Positions 42,460 to 52,378 of a stretch of 64,000 nucleotides of DNA are shown here, in pieces. The stretch spans positions 62,001 through 126,000 of the forward strand of contig NZ_FUXL01000003.1 of assembly GCF_900167365.1 (NCBI RefSeq), written 5' to 3'. Both the position numbers and the translations under genes were made by a program. Position 1 is the first letter of the stretch, and each line of letters begins with the position of its first letter. The stretch is from Consotaella salsifontis (lineage in GTDB: Bacteria > Pseudomonadota > Alphaproteobacteria > Rhizobiales > Rhizobiaceae). A model generated the notes under the pieces. The model did no database searches and was not told the origin of the DNA. It saw only the letters and a list, made by a program, of their open reading frames with translations.

Positions 42460-42522
42460 TGCAAACACTTGTAGGGGCATGGGTCGATGCCTAACTAGCC
42501 CCCTACGACACAGGACTTTGCA
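42460..42522 (+). promoter_or_regulatory. Structured leader of the mrp operon (nested helices)
   Basis: Three nested pairings can form: TGCAAA/TTTGCA (42460-42465 with 42517-42522), GTAGGGG/CCCCTAC (42471-42477 with 42500-42506), and an inner GCAT/ATGC (42477-42480 with 42487-42490). The element ends 86 nt before the mrpA start. Its compact, multi-helix form and position in front of a Na+/H+ antiporter suggest a cis-regulatory RNA such as an ion-responsive element, but I do not recognise a known riboswitch consensus. Confidence 0.4.
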
Positions 42523-42607
42523 CATCGTCCACGGCCCTTTTGGGGCAAAAATGCATGTGGTCTTGGCCGGCCGAGCGCGCCGGCTTCGAAAGGAGACGGC
42601 CAGCACG

Positions 42608-44965
42608 ATGACCGCCACCGATACTGGGCCGCTTTTCCTTGTCCTTCTATTTCCTCTTCTCGCGGCCGCGCTGGCGCCTCTTCTGACTTCCGCTCTTGGC
42701 CATCGCGCCGCCTGGCCGCTGGCTCTGGCTCCCGCTGCTGCCTTCGCGATTGTCGCCGCGAATGGCGGGGGCGTGTCGGCGGGGCAGCCTCTTCTCTTCG
42801 GCTTCGATTGGATTCCCTCGCTCGGCATCCGCTTCTCGTTCCGCCTGGACGGTCTTTCCTTCGCTTTCGCCCTTCTCGTCACGGGCATCGGCGCCGCTGT
42901 GGTGCTCTACGCGGGGGGGTATCTCAAGGGCCATCCCGGCCAGGGGCGGTTCTTCTCCTTCATCCTGATGTTCATGGCGGCGATGGTGGGGCTCGTCCTT
43001 GCCGACGACCTGATGACGCTGCTGGTTTATTGGGAACTGACCTCCATCACCTCTTTCCTGCTGATCGGCTTCGATCATGAGCGGGAAAGGGCGCGGCGCG
43101 GCGCCATCCAGGCCCTGGTCATCACAGGGGGCGGCGGGCTTGCCCTCATGGCTGGGCTCATTCTCATTCGATGGGCGACCGGTCTTTCGTCAATGAGCGA
43201 GATTCTCGGCTCGGGCGAGGCGCTGCGCCAGAGCGCCTACTACGTGCCCGTCCTGGCGTTGATCCTTGTGGCCGCCTTCACCAAGTCGGCGCAGGTGCCG
43301 TTCCACGTCTGGCTTCCCAACGCCATGGAGGCGCCGACGCCGGTTTCGGCCTATCTCCATTCGGCGACCATGGTGAAGGCTGGCGTCTACCTTCTGATGC
43401 GGCTCAATCCCGCGCTGGGCGACACGGCCGCATGGGAGACGATCCTGCCGCTCTTCGGTGGCGCGACGCTGATCACCGGCGCGCTGCTTGCCCTGGCGCA
43501 GACGGATATGAAGCTTATCCTCGCCTACACGACCGTCGCCTCTCTCGGCCTGATGATCATGCTGATCGGCGCCGGTTCCGAAACGGCGGTCGAGGGCGCC
43601 GTGCTCTACCTGCTAGCCCACGCGCTCTTCAAGGGTGGGCTCTTCATGGTCGCCGGCTCCGTTGATCATGGCGCCGGCACGCGCGATCTCACCGCCCTCG
43701 GCGGCCTGCGGCGAGCCATGCCCATCACGTTCGCCGCCGCGCTTCTCGGCGCCCTTTCCATGGGCGGTTTGCCGCCGTTCTTCGGCTTCCTCGCCAAGGA
43801 GGAAACCTATTCCGGCCTTGCCGGTCTCGACACGCGGGCGTTGATCCTGACCGGCGTCGCCGTCGCCGGCAATGCCTTAATGTTCTCCGCCGCTTTCCTG
43901 GTGGCGCTGAAGCCCTTCCTCGGAAAGCAGCCCGAGACGATCCATCATCCGCATGAGGGCCCGGTGCTGCTGTGGATCGGTCCGATGACGCTGGGGCTTG
44001 TCGGACTTGTCGCGGCGCTCGGTGCCTCCTTTACCCATCATGTCGTTTCGAGCCCAATGGCGAGCGCCGTCATGGGCGAAGCCGTCGACATCCATGCAGT
44101 TATCGCCTTCCACTGGGGCGTGCCGCTGATGCTGTCGCTCCTCACGGTTGGCCTCGGCATTGCTCTTTATCTCGCCGCCGGACCGGTTCGCGCGGTCCTT
44201 CAGAAGGCCGTGACAGGCGTTGGCTGGGGGCCGGATCGCGGCTTCGATCAGGCGATGGGCGGGCTGGTGCGCCTTGCCTTCTCGGTGACGCGTTGGCTGC
44301 AATCAGGCCGGCTCGACTTCTACATGACGACCGTGTTCGTGATCGTGGCGGCGGCGCTTCTCCTGCCGATGATCGCCTTCGGTGGTCTGCCGACGGTTCC
44401 CGGCGTCCCGGCGCTCGAATTCTACGAGTGGACAGTCCTCTTCATGGCGGCGGCGGGCGTGATCCTGGTTCTGATCACCAGGAATCGGTTGACGGCGATC
44501 GTTTCCCTCGGCGTCCAGGGCTTCGGGGTCGCGCTGCTCTTCATGTTCATGGGCGCGCCGGATCTTTCATTTACTCAGTTCATGGTCGAAACGCTGTCCG
44601 TCGTCATCCTTGCCCTGGTCATGACGCGGCTCAGGGTCGCGGTCGATGATCATCGACCGTGGATACAGGTGGTGCCGGACGCGACCATCGCGGTGGCCGC
44701 CGGAGCCGGCTTCGGGCTTCTCCTGCTCGCGGTAACGCAGATGCCGTTCAACGCGGCGCTTTCGGACTTCTTCATCCGCCACAGCTACGCCATCGCGCAC
44801 GGCCACAACATCGTCAACGTCATCATCGTCGACTTCCGCGGCATCGACACCATGGGTGAGATTGGCGTGGTGATGGTGACGGGCCTCGCCATCCTCGCGC
44901 TCATCCGCATTCGTGTCGGACGCCGAGCCCCAGCCATGCCCGATCCCACGGAGACGACGCCGTGA
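42608..44965 (+). CDS. mrpA: Mrp Na+/H+ antiporter subunit A
   Basis: A 785-residue membrane protein related to complex I subunit NuoL, with an additional C-terminal MrpB-like (DUF4040) membrane region. The NuoL-like core shows [19 protein letters not shown], the conserved Lys/Glu segment [33 protein letters not shown] and [16 protein letters not shown]. With subunits B-G it exports Na+ (or K+) in exchange for H+. The start is set at 42608 after AAGGAG; the frame stays open upstream to 42422, across the structured leader. It overlaps mrpB by 4 bp. Confidence 0.95.
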   Translation: MTATDTGPLFLVLLFPLLAAALAPLLTSALGHRAAWPLALAPAAAFAIVAANGGGVSAGQPLLFGFDWIPSLGIRFSFRLDGLSFAFALLVTGIGAAVVLYAGGYLKGHPGQGRFFSFILMFMAAMVGLVLADDLMTLLVYWELTSITSFLLIGFDHERERARRGAIQALVITGGGGLALMAGLILIRWATGLSSMSEILGSGEALRQSAYYVPVLALILVAAFTKSAQVPFHVWLPNAMEAPTPVSAYLHSATMVKAGVYLLMRLNPALGDTAAWETILPLFGGATLITGALLALAQTDMKLILAYTTVASLGLMIMLIGAGSETAVEGAVLYLLAHALFKGGLFMVAGSVDHGAGTRDLTALGGLRRAMPITFAAALLGALSMGGLPPFFGFLAKEETYSGLAGLDTRALILTGVAVAGNALMFSAAFLVALKPFLGKQPETIHHPHEGPVLLWIGPMTLGLVGLVAALGASFTHHVVSSPMASAVMGEAVDIHAVIAFHWGVPLMLSLLTVGLGIALYLAAGPVRAVLQKAVTGVGWGPDRGFDQAMGGLVRLAFSVTRWLQSGRLDFYMTTVFVIVAAALLLPMIAFGGLPTVPGVPALEFYEWTVLFMAAAGVILVLITRNRLTAIVSLGVQGFGVALLFMFMGAPDLSFTQFMVETLSVVILALVMTRLRVAVDDHRPWIQVVPDATIAVAAGAGFGLLLLAVTQMPFNAALSDFFIRHSYAIAHGHNIVNVIIVDFRGIDTMGEIGVVMVTGLAILALIRIRVGRRAPAMPDPTETTP

Positions 44966-45381
44966 AGTCCATCATCTTCCGCTTCACCGCGCCGTATCTT
45001 TCGGTGCTCATGCTGGTCTTCTCGGTGTTCGTGCTTCTGCGCGGGCATAACGAGCCTGGCGGCGGCTTCATCGGCGGCCTTATCGCGGCTTCGGCTTTCG
45101 CCATCTACGGGATCGCGGCGGGCGTCGCCTCGGTGCGCCGCGCGCTCACCTTTCATCCGATGGCGATCGCCGCCTCGGGGCTGGTGCTCGCGGTGCTCTC
45201 CGGCGTTCTTTCGCTGCCGCTGGGAGATCGGTTCCTGACGGCGCAGTGGGCCTTTCCGAAGATCTTCGGCGAGGAACTGGCGCTCTCGACGCCGCTCTTC
45301 TTCGATATCGGGGTCTATCTCGTCGTCACGGGAGCGATCACCTCCATTGCCCTCGCTCTTGAGGAAAGGGATCACGACTGA
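44962..45381 (+). CDS. mrpB: Mrp antiporter subunit B
   Basis: A 139-residue protein with four transmembrane helices, starting with GTG at 44962 that overlaps the mrpA stop (GTGA). The conserved [19 protein letters not shown] motif and the C-terminal [17 protein letters not shown] match MnhB/MrpB. It belongs to the hexa- or heptameric antiporter complex. Confidence 0.95.
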   Translation: MKSIIFRFTAPYLSVLMLVFSVFVLLRGHNEPGGGFIGGLIAASAFAIYGIAAGVASVRRALTFHPMAIAASGLVLAVLSGVLSLPLGDRFLTAQWAFPKIFGEELALSTPLFFDIGVYLVVTGAITSIALALEERDHD

Positions 45382-45758
45382 TGGAAGTCGCGCTTTCCGC
45401 CCTCGTGGCGCTGTTCTTCGGCGCAGCCGTCTATCTGCTGCTTTCCAAGCACATCATCCGCATGCTTCTGGGCATGGTCTTTCTCGGCAACGCGGTGAAC
45501 CTCCTGATCTTCACCACGGGGCGCGTGGCGAGCGTCGCGCCGCCGGTCATCCCGGAGGGGGCTACGGTTCCGCCAGATGCTGTCGCAAATCCCTTGCCCC
45601 AGGCGCTGATATTGACGGCGATCGTCATCTCCTTCTCCTTCTTCGCCTTTCTCCTGGTGCTGGCCTATCGCGCCTATCAGGACATCGGCACCGACGACAC
45701 CGACAAGATGCGCCTCGCAGAGCCGGAGGAGCGGGGGCTGCCGCCCCTGGGGTACTGA
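45381..45758 (+). CDS. mrpC: Mrp antiporter subunit C
   Basis: A 125-residue NuoK-like subunit with three transmembrane helices. LLSKHIIRMLLGMVFLGNAVNLL is the family core and LPQALILTAIVISFSFFAFLL the third helix. The ATG overlaps the mrpB stop (TGATG). Confidence 0.95.
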   Translation: MEVALSALVALFFGAAVYLLLSKHIIRMLLGMVFLGNAVNLLIFTTGRVASVAPPVIPEGATVPPDAVANPLPQALILTAIVISFSFFAFLLVLAYRAYQDIGTDDTDKMRLAEPEERGLPPLGY

Positions 45759-45761
45759 TCC

Positions 45762-47366
45762 ATGGCCACGCCCGCTCCCTCCGCCGCCGTGGATGCGATG
45801 CTTTCGACGCCCGTTCCGGCCGCCGACATGCTCATCGTCATGCCGCTCGTTCTGTCGTTCCTCTTTGGCTCGGTCCTCCTCATGGTGCGCAAGCGCGTCG
45901 AGTGGCACGGCTGGATTTCCGTGCCGGGCTTTGCGCTCGTCTTCGCCGCCGATGTGGCCCTGCTCTTCAAGGTGGCGACGGGCGGTCCCTTCACCATGAT
46001 GATGGGATCCTGGCGCGCGCCGTTCGGCATCGCCTTCACCCTTGATCTCATGGGGGCGCTTTTTCTTGCCACCGCCGGCTTCGTGGCGCTCGCGGCGGCG
46101 ATCTTCGCCGTCGTCTCGGTGGATCGGCAGGAGAAGCGCTATGGCTTCTTTCCGTTCCTCTTCCTCATGATGGGTGGGGTTTCCGGCGCTTTCGTCACGG
46201 GCGACATCTTCAACCTCTATGTCTGGTTCGAGGTGCTGCTCATCGGATCGTTCGGACTTCTGGTGCTCGGCTCGCGGCACGCACAGCTGGACGGCACGAC
46301 GAAATATGCCTTTCTCAACCTCGTCGGCACGACGCTTTTCCTCATCGCCGTCGCCTATCTCTATGGCGTCTTCGGCACGCTCAACATGGCCGATATCGCC
46401 AGGCAAGCAGCCGATCGTACGGAGAATGGCGCGGTCGCCACCATTGCCATGCTCTTCCTGGTTGCTTTCGCGATGAAGGCCGCGGCCTTCCCCTTGAACG
46501 CCTGGCTACCCGCCTCCTACCATACGCCGCGCTTCGTCGTTTCGGCTCTCTTCGCCGGGCTTTTGACCAAGGTGGGCGTCTATGCGCTGATCCGTGTCCT
46601 GGTGATGCTCTTTCCCGCGCAGCACGCCGGCATGGCCGGCATCGTGGCCTGGATCGCCGGCCTCACCATGATGACGGGCGCGCTCGGCGCGTTGGCACAG
46701 ACGGATATTCGGCGGCTGCTGAACTATGTCGTTATCGCCGGCATCGGCACGGTCTTCGCCGGCCTTGCCATTCCGCAGGCTGTCGGCGCAGCGCCCGGCG
46801 CGCTGGCCTCCGGCCTTTCCGGCGCGATCTTCTATGCGCTTCATTCCATCGTTGTAATGACGGCGCTCTATCTTGCGGCCGGCGTCATCGCCCGCCGGAC
46901 CGGAGCTTCGACGCTCGAGACGGTGGGCGGCTTGTGGCGTGAATCTCCATTGCTTTCGGCCCTCTGTCTCGTCTTCCTGCTCGCGGTCTCGGGCCTGCCG
47001 CCGTTTTCCGGCTTCTGGCCGAAGGTGATGCTTGTACGCGCGGCGTTCGCCGCTGAATTGCCGTGGCTGGCGGCCGCCATCCTCGTCTCGGGGCTGATCC
47101 TGACGATCGCCAGCGCCCGGGTCTTCGCGTTCGCGTTCTGGCGGCCGCTGCCCCAGGCCGGAGGAACGGACACCGAGAAGAGCGGCGATTTCAATGCCAG
47201 CGTACCTGAGCATCCGGCCCCCCTTCTGCCGCTGGTCGCTCTCGCGGCCTTCGTTCTCGCGGCCGGGGTCTGGCCCGAATGGCTGTCGCGCCTGACGACG
47301 GCCGCCGCCGACGGGGTCGTCAACCCCACCGCCTATATCCAATCGGTCTTCGGAGGTGGCGCATGA
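45762..47366 (+). CDS. mrpD: Mrp antiporter subunit D
   Basis: A 534-residue NuoN/NuoM-like subunit with about 14 transmembrane helices. Conserved parts include [18 protein letters not shown] (the key Glu), [21 protein letters not shown] (the key Lys) and [16 protein letters not shown]. It starts 3 bp after mrpC. Confidence 0.95.
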   Translation: MATPAPSAAVDAMLSTPVPAADMLIVMPLVLSFLFGSVLLMVRKRVEWHGWISVPGFALVFAADVALLFKVATGGPFTMMMGSWRAPFGIAFTLDLMGALFLATAGFVALAAAIFAVVSVDRQEKRYGFFPFLFLMMGGVSGAFVTGDIFNLYVWFEVLLIGSFGLLVLGSRHAQLDGTTKYAFLNLVGTTLFLIAVAYLYGVFGTLNMADIARQAADRTENGAVATIAMLFLVAFAMKAAAFPLNAWLPASYHTPRFVVSALFAGLLTKVGVYALIRVLVMLFPAQHAGMAGIVAWIAGLTMMTGALGALAQTDIRRLLNYVVIAGIGTVFAGLAIPQAVGAAPGALASGLSGAIFYALHSIVVMTALYLAAGVIARRTGASTLETVGGLWRESPLLSALCLVFLLAVSGLPPFSGFWPKVMLVRAAFAAELPWLAAAILVSGLILTIASARVFAFAFWRPLPQAGGTDTEKSGDFNASVPEHPAPLLPLVALAAFVLAAGVWPEWLSRLTTAAADGVVNPTAYIQSVFGGGA

Positions 47367-47836
47367 CGACGTTCGTCATCAACCTTCTCCTGGCGATCCT
47401 GTGGGTCGCTGTCACAGGGTCATTCACGCTTCTGAACCTCGTCTTTGGCTTTGCCCTCGGCGCCCTGGCGATCTCCCTCATTCGCAGCGGCCATGGCGGT
47501 GTCGGATATGTGGAGCGCGGTCGCCGCATCGCGGTGTTGGCGGTGTACTTTCTCGGCCAACTCATGCTTTCGGCCTGGCGTGTGGCGATGGTGGTGCTGC
47601 GTCCGAAGCTGGCGATCGAGCCCGGCATCTTCGCCTTTCCCTTGAGCGTCAAAAGCGATTTCGAAATCACTCTCCTCGCCAACATGATCACGCTGACGCC
47701 GGGCACACTCTCCGTCGACGTCTCCGAGGACCGGTCGACGCTCTACGTCCATGCACTGGACTGCTCCGACGCCGAGGCGAGCCGGCGCGAGATTCGCGAC
47801 GGGTTCGAGCGGCGCGTTCGGGAGGTTTTCGAATGA
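47363..47836 (+). CDS. mrpE: Mrp antiporter subunit E
   Basis: A 157-residue subunit with two or three N-terminal membrane helices and a cytoplasmic domain; [34 protein letters not shown] is the conserved core (given here in part). The ATG at 47363 overlaps the mrpD stop (ATGA); the frame extends upstream but only within mrpD. Confidence 0.94.
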   Translation: MTTFVINLLLAILWVAVTGSFTLLNLVFGFALGALAISLIRSGHGGVGYVERGRRIAVLAVYFLGQLMLSAWRVAMVVLRPKLAIEPGIFAFPLSVKSDFEITLLANMITLTPGTLSVDVSEDRSTLYVHALDCSDAEASRREIRDGFERRVREVFE

Positions 47837-48186
47837 CGCTGCGCGATCTCGCCGACCTGGTTGTTCCCTTCGCCCTTCACGTTGCCATGGCCGCGCTCGC
47901 ACTGGCGTTCCTGCTGGTCATCTGGCGGATCTGGAAGGGGCCGACCCTCGCCGACCGTGTGCTCGGCCTCGATCTCATCACCTCGACGACCGTCTGCTTC
48001 ATCGGCGTCATCGCCATCGATACCGGCTTCACGATCTACGTCGATGTCGCGATTGGCCTCGGCCTCGTCGGGTTCCTCGCCACCGTCGCCTTTGCCCGCT
48101 TCATCCTGGTCCAGGAGAAGAAGGACGAGGCCGCATCTCACCGGCTGGAAGCTGGCGACAAGGCTGCCGACGAGGGCTCCGCATGA
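47833..48186 (+). CDS. mrpF: Mrp antiporter subunit F
   Basis: A 117-residue protein with three transmembrane helices. [19 protein letters not shown] and [21 protein letters not shown] are diagnostic for MrpF. It overlaps mrpE by ATGA, and its polar tail of about 20 residues is longer than in many homologues. Confidence 0.94.
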   Translation: MTLRDLADLVVPFALHVAMAALALAFLLVIWRIWKGPTLADRVLGLDLITSTTVCFIGVIAIDTGFTIYVDVAIGLGLVGFLATVAFARFILVQEKKDEAASHRLEAGDKAADEGSA

Positions 48187-48596
48187 TCGACGTTATCCGC
48201 ATCCTTGCCGCGTTGCTGGCGCTCGGCGGGGCGCTGTTCACGCTTGCCGCCGCCATTGGCGTTCTGCGTCTGCCCGATCTCTACACGCGCATGCATGCCG
48301 CCTCGAAGGCTGGTTCCGTGGCCACGGGCATGGTGATGATCGCGCTCGCGCTCGTCGCGGCCTCGACCGGTGAGGCATTGCGCGCGCTCGCCGCCGTGCT
48401 CTTCTTCCTGCTGACGGCGCCGATCTCGGCGCATCTCCTGGCGCGGGCCGCCTATGCCACCGGCACGCGGCTCTGGCCCGACTCGGTGCTTGACGAGATG
48501 CCGCAGCAGCCGACCGGGCTTCGCCGCATTAAGCTGCCGCCGGAGCCATCGGGCCCGCCGGCGGACAGGCCATCAGAGGGAAGCGTCAAACCATGA
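48183..48596 (+). CDS. mrpG: Mrp antiporter subunit G
   Basis: A 137-residue protein with three transmembrane helices and the MrpG motif [20 protein letters not shown], followed by [20 protein letters not shown] 45-residue polar, Pro-rich tail ([16 protein letters not shown]) is present. It overlaps mrpF by ATGA and the following DUF423 gene by ATGA. Confidence 0.94.
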   Translation: MIDVIRILAALLALGGALFTLAAAIGVLRLPDLYTRMHAASKAGSVATGMVMIALALVAASTGEALRALAAVLFFLLTAPISAHLLARAAYATGTRLWPDSVLDEMPQQPTGLRRIKLPPEPSGPPADRPSEGSVKP

Positions 48597-49018
48597 ACCG
48601 GACGGTCGCCGCCATCATTCTCTTCGTCGCGGGGCTTTTGGGGGCCGGCGGCGTCGCCGGGCTGGCCTATGCCGCTCATGGGGGCGGCGACACCCACTTC
48701 ATCGCCTCGGCCGCCGGCATCGCCGTCGCGCATGCGCCGATTCTGGCAGCCTTGGCACTGGCCCGGCCGGGGGCGCTGCGGGGCGCATGGCTCGCGGCGA
48801 TGCTGCTGGCGATCGGTGCGGTACTGTTTTCCGGCGACCTCACCATGCGCACCTTCATCGGAGACCGGCTGTTTCCCTATGCTGCGCCGACCGGCGGCCT
48901 TGCGATGATCGCCGGTTGGCTGACGATCTCGCTCGGCGCCATCGCCAATCTCTTCACAGAGCCAGCCGAGCCCCGGCGGATCGAATCGGGGCTGCTGCCG
49001 ATGGATCGCGGGCGGTAA
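48593..49018 (+). CDS. DUF423 membrane protein coupled to mrp operon
   Basis: A 141-residue protein with four transmembrane helices of the DUF423/YgdD type; the family motif is FSGDLTMRTFIGDRLFPYAAPTGG (part of it). It starts at 48593, overlapping mrpG by 4 bp, so it is translated with the antiporter. Its function is not established. The overlap suggests a role in the same process, perhaps as an accessory factor. Confidence 0.85.
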   Translation: MNRTVAAIILFVAGLLGAGGVAGLAYAAHGGGDTHFIASAAGIAVAHAPILAALALARPGALRGAWLAAMLLAIGAVLFSGDLTMRTFIGDRLFPYAAPTGGLAMIAGWLTISLGAIANLFTEPAEPRRIESGLLPMDRGR

Positions 49019-49030
49019 GGGAGGAACGGG

Positions 49031-50275
49031 TCAGCCCGCCGGCGCGGGCTGCGGCTCTGCGGCCTCGCTGTCGTCGCCCCAGATCTTGCTCCAGGCCCAG
49101 AGGAAGGGCATCGCCGCGACGCGCTTGGTCGTCGACCAGCTCTTTTGCCAGAACGTCAGCGCCGGCACGTCGCCGTTGGCCAGAAGGTCGACCTCCTGCA
49201 CCGTCTGACCGTCACGGGAGATGGTGAGGGTGCCGATCTTCGCGCCCTTGACGACAGGCGCCGTCACCGGATCGACCTTGGCGGTCTTCTGGACATCGTC
49301 GGCGATGCCGCGCTGCATGAGGAGGGCGACCTTCTCGGCAGCGACCACCGGCACGCTCTCAGCTTGACCGTCCAGCACCTTGGCCGTGGCGATCTCCGCG
49401 CCCTGTTCGACGACGACGCGGTTCTCGAAGGCGGAGAAGCCATAGCCGAGGAGCTTGCGCGCCTCTTCCGACCGCTCGCGGATCGAATGAGTGCCGGTCA
49501 TCGCCAGAACGAGGCGCCTGTCACCCTGCTTGGCCGAGGCGACCAGACAATAGCCGGCCTCGGAGGTGTGTCCCGTCTTCAGCCCGTCCGCGCCGAGCCC
49601 AAGACCGAGCAGCGGGTTTCTGTTGCCCTGCTTGATGCCGTTGAAGGTGAACTCTTCCTCGCTGAAGACGTGGTACTGGTCCGGATAGGTCTTGATCAGA
49701 TGCTCGGCGAGCGTGGCGAGATCGCGCGCCGTGACGTAGTTTTCAGGGTCGGGCAGGCCATGAGGATTGGCGAAGTGAGAGCCGGTGAGGCCGATCTCCT
49801 TGGCACGCTGGTTCTCGATGTCGGCGAAGGTTTCCGTCGATCCGGCAATTCCTTCCGCCGCGACGATGGTCGCGTCGTTGCCGGACTGAATGATGATGCC
49901 CTTGATGAGATCACCGACGCTCACCTGCGAATGAAGCGGCAGGAACATTGTGGAGCCACCGGAAGAGGCACCGCCCTCTCGCCACGCCCTTTCCGAGACC
50001 GTGAACTCGGTGCTCGGCTGAATCTTGCCGGTCTGGAGCTCGTGGAAGATCACCTCGACGGTCATGAGCTTGGCGAGGCTCGCCGGCGGAACAGGCTTGT
50101 TGGCGTCCTTCTCGAACAGCACCTGACCGGTGTTGAAATCGATGAGGATCGCCGTTTCGGCGGCTGTGTCTATGGCGCGGGCCGGAAGAGCGAAGACGAC
50201 CGCAGCGAGAAACAATGTGGACAGGCGAAGGCCCAGACCCCGGATCATGGTGTTCCACTGTCTCGTTTCCGACAT
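49031..50275 (-). CDS. D-alanyl-D-alanine carboxypeptidase (DacC/DacF-like)
   Basis: A 414-residue class A low-molecular-weight penicillin-binding protein that trims the terminal D-Ala from peptidoglycan side chains. Active-site motifs are SLAK (Ser66-Lys69), SGN (131-133) and KTG (233-235), after a signal sequence ending near PARA. The C-terminal PBP5-type domain and a hydrophobic tail (KRVAAMPFLWAWSKIW), probably a membrane anchor, follow. It is convergent with the DUF423 gene. Confidence 0.95.
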   Translation of the reverse strand: MSETRQWNTMIRGLGLRLSTLFLAAVVFALPARAIDTAAETAILIDFNTGQVLFEKDANKPVPPASLAKLMTVEVIFHELQTGKIQPSTEFTVSERAWREGGASSGGSTMFLPLHSQVSVGDLIKGIIIQSGNDATIVAAEGIAGSTETFADIENQRAKEIGLTGSHFANPHGLPDPENYVTARDLATLAEHLIKTYPDQYHVFSEEEFTFNGIKQGNRNPLLGLGLGADGLKTGHTSEAGYCLVASAKQGDRRLVLAMTGTHSIRERSEEARKLLGYGFSAFENRVVVEQGAEIATAKVLDGQAESVPVVAAEKVALLMQRGIADDVQKTAKVDPVTAPVVKGAKIGTLTISRDGQTVQEVDLLANGDVPALTFWQKSWSTTKRVAAMPFLWAWSKIWGDDSEAAEPQPAPAG

Positions 50276-50481
50276 CGTACGGCCTCTTCATTCATCCTGC
50301 GGACGCGCCGAATCACCCCGGTCGCGGATGGGCGCAGTTTATCGTCATCGTCCGGGAGATGAAGGGCCGGCAGAAAAAACGATAAATTCTGTGGCTCGTT
50401 AACCGCGTTGATCGCCGGCGCGGAACCAACGGGCCACCGAAGGGTTAGCTGTCCAACCGAACATTGTTGGAGACTACCCCG

Positions 50482-50733
50482 ATGGCTTTTCCCAAGAAGG
50501 CCCTCGCCGGCGGAGCCTTGCTCTCCTTGCTGGCCCTTCCTGCCTTTGCCGTTGTCGTTAATCCGGCCTCTTCAGTCAATTCTCCCGAGAAGCAAGCTTC
50601 CGTGAATCTCTCCGTCGCCGGCGTGCCGGTGCCGACGCCGCGCCCCGAACTGACGGCCGACAATTCCGTCGAAGTCCAGCGCAACGCTAACGGTATCCGC
50701 CTGGTGGGCCCGCGCTTCTTCCCCGATCACTGA
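50482..50733 (+). CDS. Small secreted protein, unknown
   Basis: I do not recognise this 83-residue protein. It has a good signal peptide (MAFPKKALAGGALLSLLALPAFA) and a mature part of about 60 residues rich in Pro, Val and Asn (VPVPTPRPEL). GGAG lies 11 bases upstream of the ATG. It stands 206 bp from the divergent carboxypeptidase gene and just upstream of another small membrane protein gene on the same strand. Confidence 0.6.
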   Translation: MAFPKKALAGGALLSLLALPAFAVVVNPASSVNSPEKQASVNLSVAGVPVPTPRPELTADNSVEVQRNANGIRLVGPRFFPDH

Positions 50734-50782
50734 GCGGCGTCCGAGCCCGCAGCCTTCAATTCCATCCTCCAGGACCACTGCC

Positions 50783-51025
50783 ATGAGCACCATCGAGCCC
50801 CGCGAGCCGGGTGAGCGCACTGTCATTGTCAATAACGACCGAGGCGTCGATCCCGGTCCTGCCGCGCCCCGCAGCGGGGGCGGAGGCGGCTGGTTTCTCG
50901 CCGGCATTCTCGTCGTCGTCCTGGTCGTCGGCTTCTTTATCGTCGGGGGCGGTTCTCTCACGGGCAATGGCGGCAGCGTTGCCGTGAAGATGCCGAACGT
51001 CGACGTGGACGTCGCCAAGAACTAA
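50783..51025 (+). CDS. Small single-pass membrane protein, unknown
   Basis: An 80-residue protein with a polar N-terminus ending in a Gly-rich turn (RSGGGGGW), one transmembrane helix (FLAGILVVVLVVGFFIVGGG) and a short C-terminal part (VKMPNVDVDVAKN) that would lie in the periplasm. The layout is common among small Rhizobiales membrane proteins of unknown role. It follows the small secreted protein gene by 49 bp. Confidence 0.6.
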   Translation: MSTIEPREPGERTVIVNNDRGVDPGPAAPRSGGGGGWFLAGILVVVLVVGFFIVGGGSLTGNGGSVAVKMPNVDVDVAKN

Positions 51026-51205
51026 GCGGCTTCCTTTTTGATCATGGCTTCCGGCCTCTGGATCTCGCTTCCGGGGGCCGCTCTCGCATAAGGTCTTGGT
51101 TCCGGAAGCCAACGGCGGGCGCATGAGGGAAATCAATGCGGCCTTTCCTCCCTCCGGAGATATGAAAGTCGAAACAGATTCAGGAGAGGCGAGCTGACCA
51201 AGAGG

Positions 51206-51601
51206 ATGAAACACCGGCTGAAGCACGCGATCCAGCGGCTCTCTTCCGCGTTGATGATCCTTGCGCTCGTCCTCTTCGGAGTTCTTGGAGCGGGGCTGTC
51301 TGCCCGGGCGGGCCAGACAGACTGTTTTAGGACCGGTTCCATGACGGCTGCACCGTGCCAGGATCACCAGAGGGCGGATGATCGCGCTATTCCAGGCAGC
51401 CTGCCCGATGGCGCCTGCGTCTTCCACTGTCTGCCGATTCCCGCCGCCGCGCCCGTCTTGCCGCTCTCGCTCGATCCAGGTTCCGGGCTTCGTGTCGCGG
51501 CATCGGATCAAACCGGCGAGGCCGTGCATCTGGCACGGCTGAAGCGCCCTCCAAAGGAACAGTCCTGGCCGGGTTCGTCGCGCGACGATGATACGGCCTG
51601 A
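51206..51601 (+). CDS. Cys-containing membrane/exported protein, unknown
   Basis: A 131-residue protein with an N-terminal hydrophobic helix (ALMILALVLFGVLGAGL) and, after it, four Cys in pairs (DCF, PCQ, ACVFHC). Cys/His patterns of this kind occur in small proteins near copper or other heavy-metal genes, and the next gene encodes a DUF411 protein. No family is recognised. The start is uncertain because the best ribosome site (GGAGAGG) lies about 17 bases upstream. Confidence 0.55.
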   Translation: MKHRLKHAIQRLSSALMILALVLFGVLGAGLSARAGQTDCFRTGSMTAAPCQDHQRADDRAIPGSLPDGACVFHCLPIPAAAPVLPLSLDPGSGLRVAASDQTGEAVHLARLKRPPKEQSWPGSSRDDDTA

Positions 51602-51690
51602 GGACGCCGAATGCCTTGCTCGCCGCGAGGCTTCTTGCCTTTGGAATGCTGGCGAAGGTGCAGCGACGTGCGCCCGCCGCGATTTCTGGA

Positions 51691-52158
51691 ATGACGACTA
51701 TGACATCAACCCTCAAGCGCGCGCTCGCCGGCGCAATTCTACTGACTACCGCCGTCGCGGCAGCCGGCCCGGCTCTTGGCGCCGGAAAAATGCTCAAGGT
51801 GTTCTCGGCCGAAGGCTGCGAATGCTGCCACCTCTGGATCGCGCACATGAAGAGCGCGGGCTTTTCCGTGAACGGCGAGGTCATCGACTACAACCGGCTC
51901 GACACCATGAAACAGGAAGCCGGGCTCGAGCCCGAGCAGACCTCGTGCCATACTGCCTTCATCGACGGTTATGTCATCGAGGGGCACGTTCCGGCCCGCG
52001 AGGTTGAACGTCTTCTGGCGGAACGGCCTAACGCGCGTGGCCTCGCCGCGCCGGGAATGCCGGCCGCCGCGCCCGGAATGGACATGGGCGACGATCCCTA
52101 TGATGTGCTGCTGATCCACAAGGACGGAACGAGCGAGGTTTACGCCTCCTATCGTTGA
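51691..52158 (+). CDS. DUF411 periplasmic protein, probably copper-related
   Basis: A 155-residue exported protein of the DUF411 family, whose members occur in copper resistance clusters. A signal peptide ends near PALGAG; the metal-binding motif is GCECCHLW (Cys43, Cys45, Cys46, His47), and SCHTAFIDGYVIEGHVPAREV is the conserved second part. The C-terminus has a Met-rich stretch (GMPAAAPGMDMGDD) that could bind Cu(I). The start at 51691 is the first ATG giving a signal peptide; the frame is open to 51616. Confidence 0.85.
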   Translation: MTTMTSTLKRALAGAILLTTAVAAAGPALGAGKMLKVFSAEGCECCHLWIAHMKSAGFSVNGEVIDYNRLDTMKQEAGLEPEQTSCHTAFIDGYVIEGHVPAREVERLLAERPNARGLAAPGMPAAAPGMDMGDDPYDVLLIHKDGTSEVYASYR

Positions 52159-52378
52159 CGGCTGGGGCTTTGGATGAAGGCATCCGAGGCGGCCTTTGTC
52201 GCTTTGGGTGCTCTTCCCTGATCCACTTCCTGCTGCCTCATTTTTTCGCGCGCTCTATGACTGCGCGAATTCCCCGCGACTTGGCTTGACCAGCCTCCGG
52301 CCCGCTTCTAGCGTCAGGGTGGTCATTGAACCAGGAGTGCGGGTGCAGCCCGCATTGGCCGCGAAGAGGGCAGGCGCC

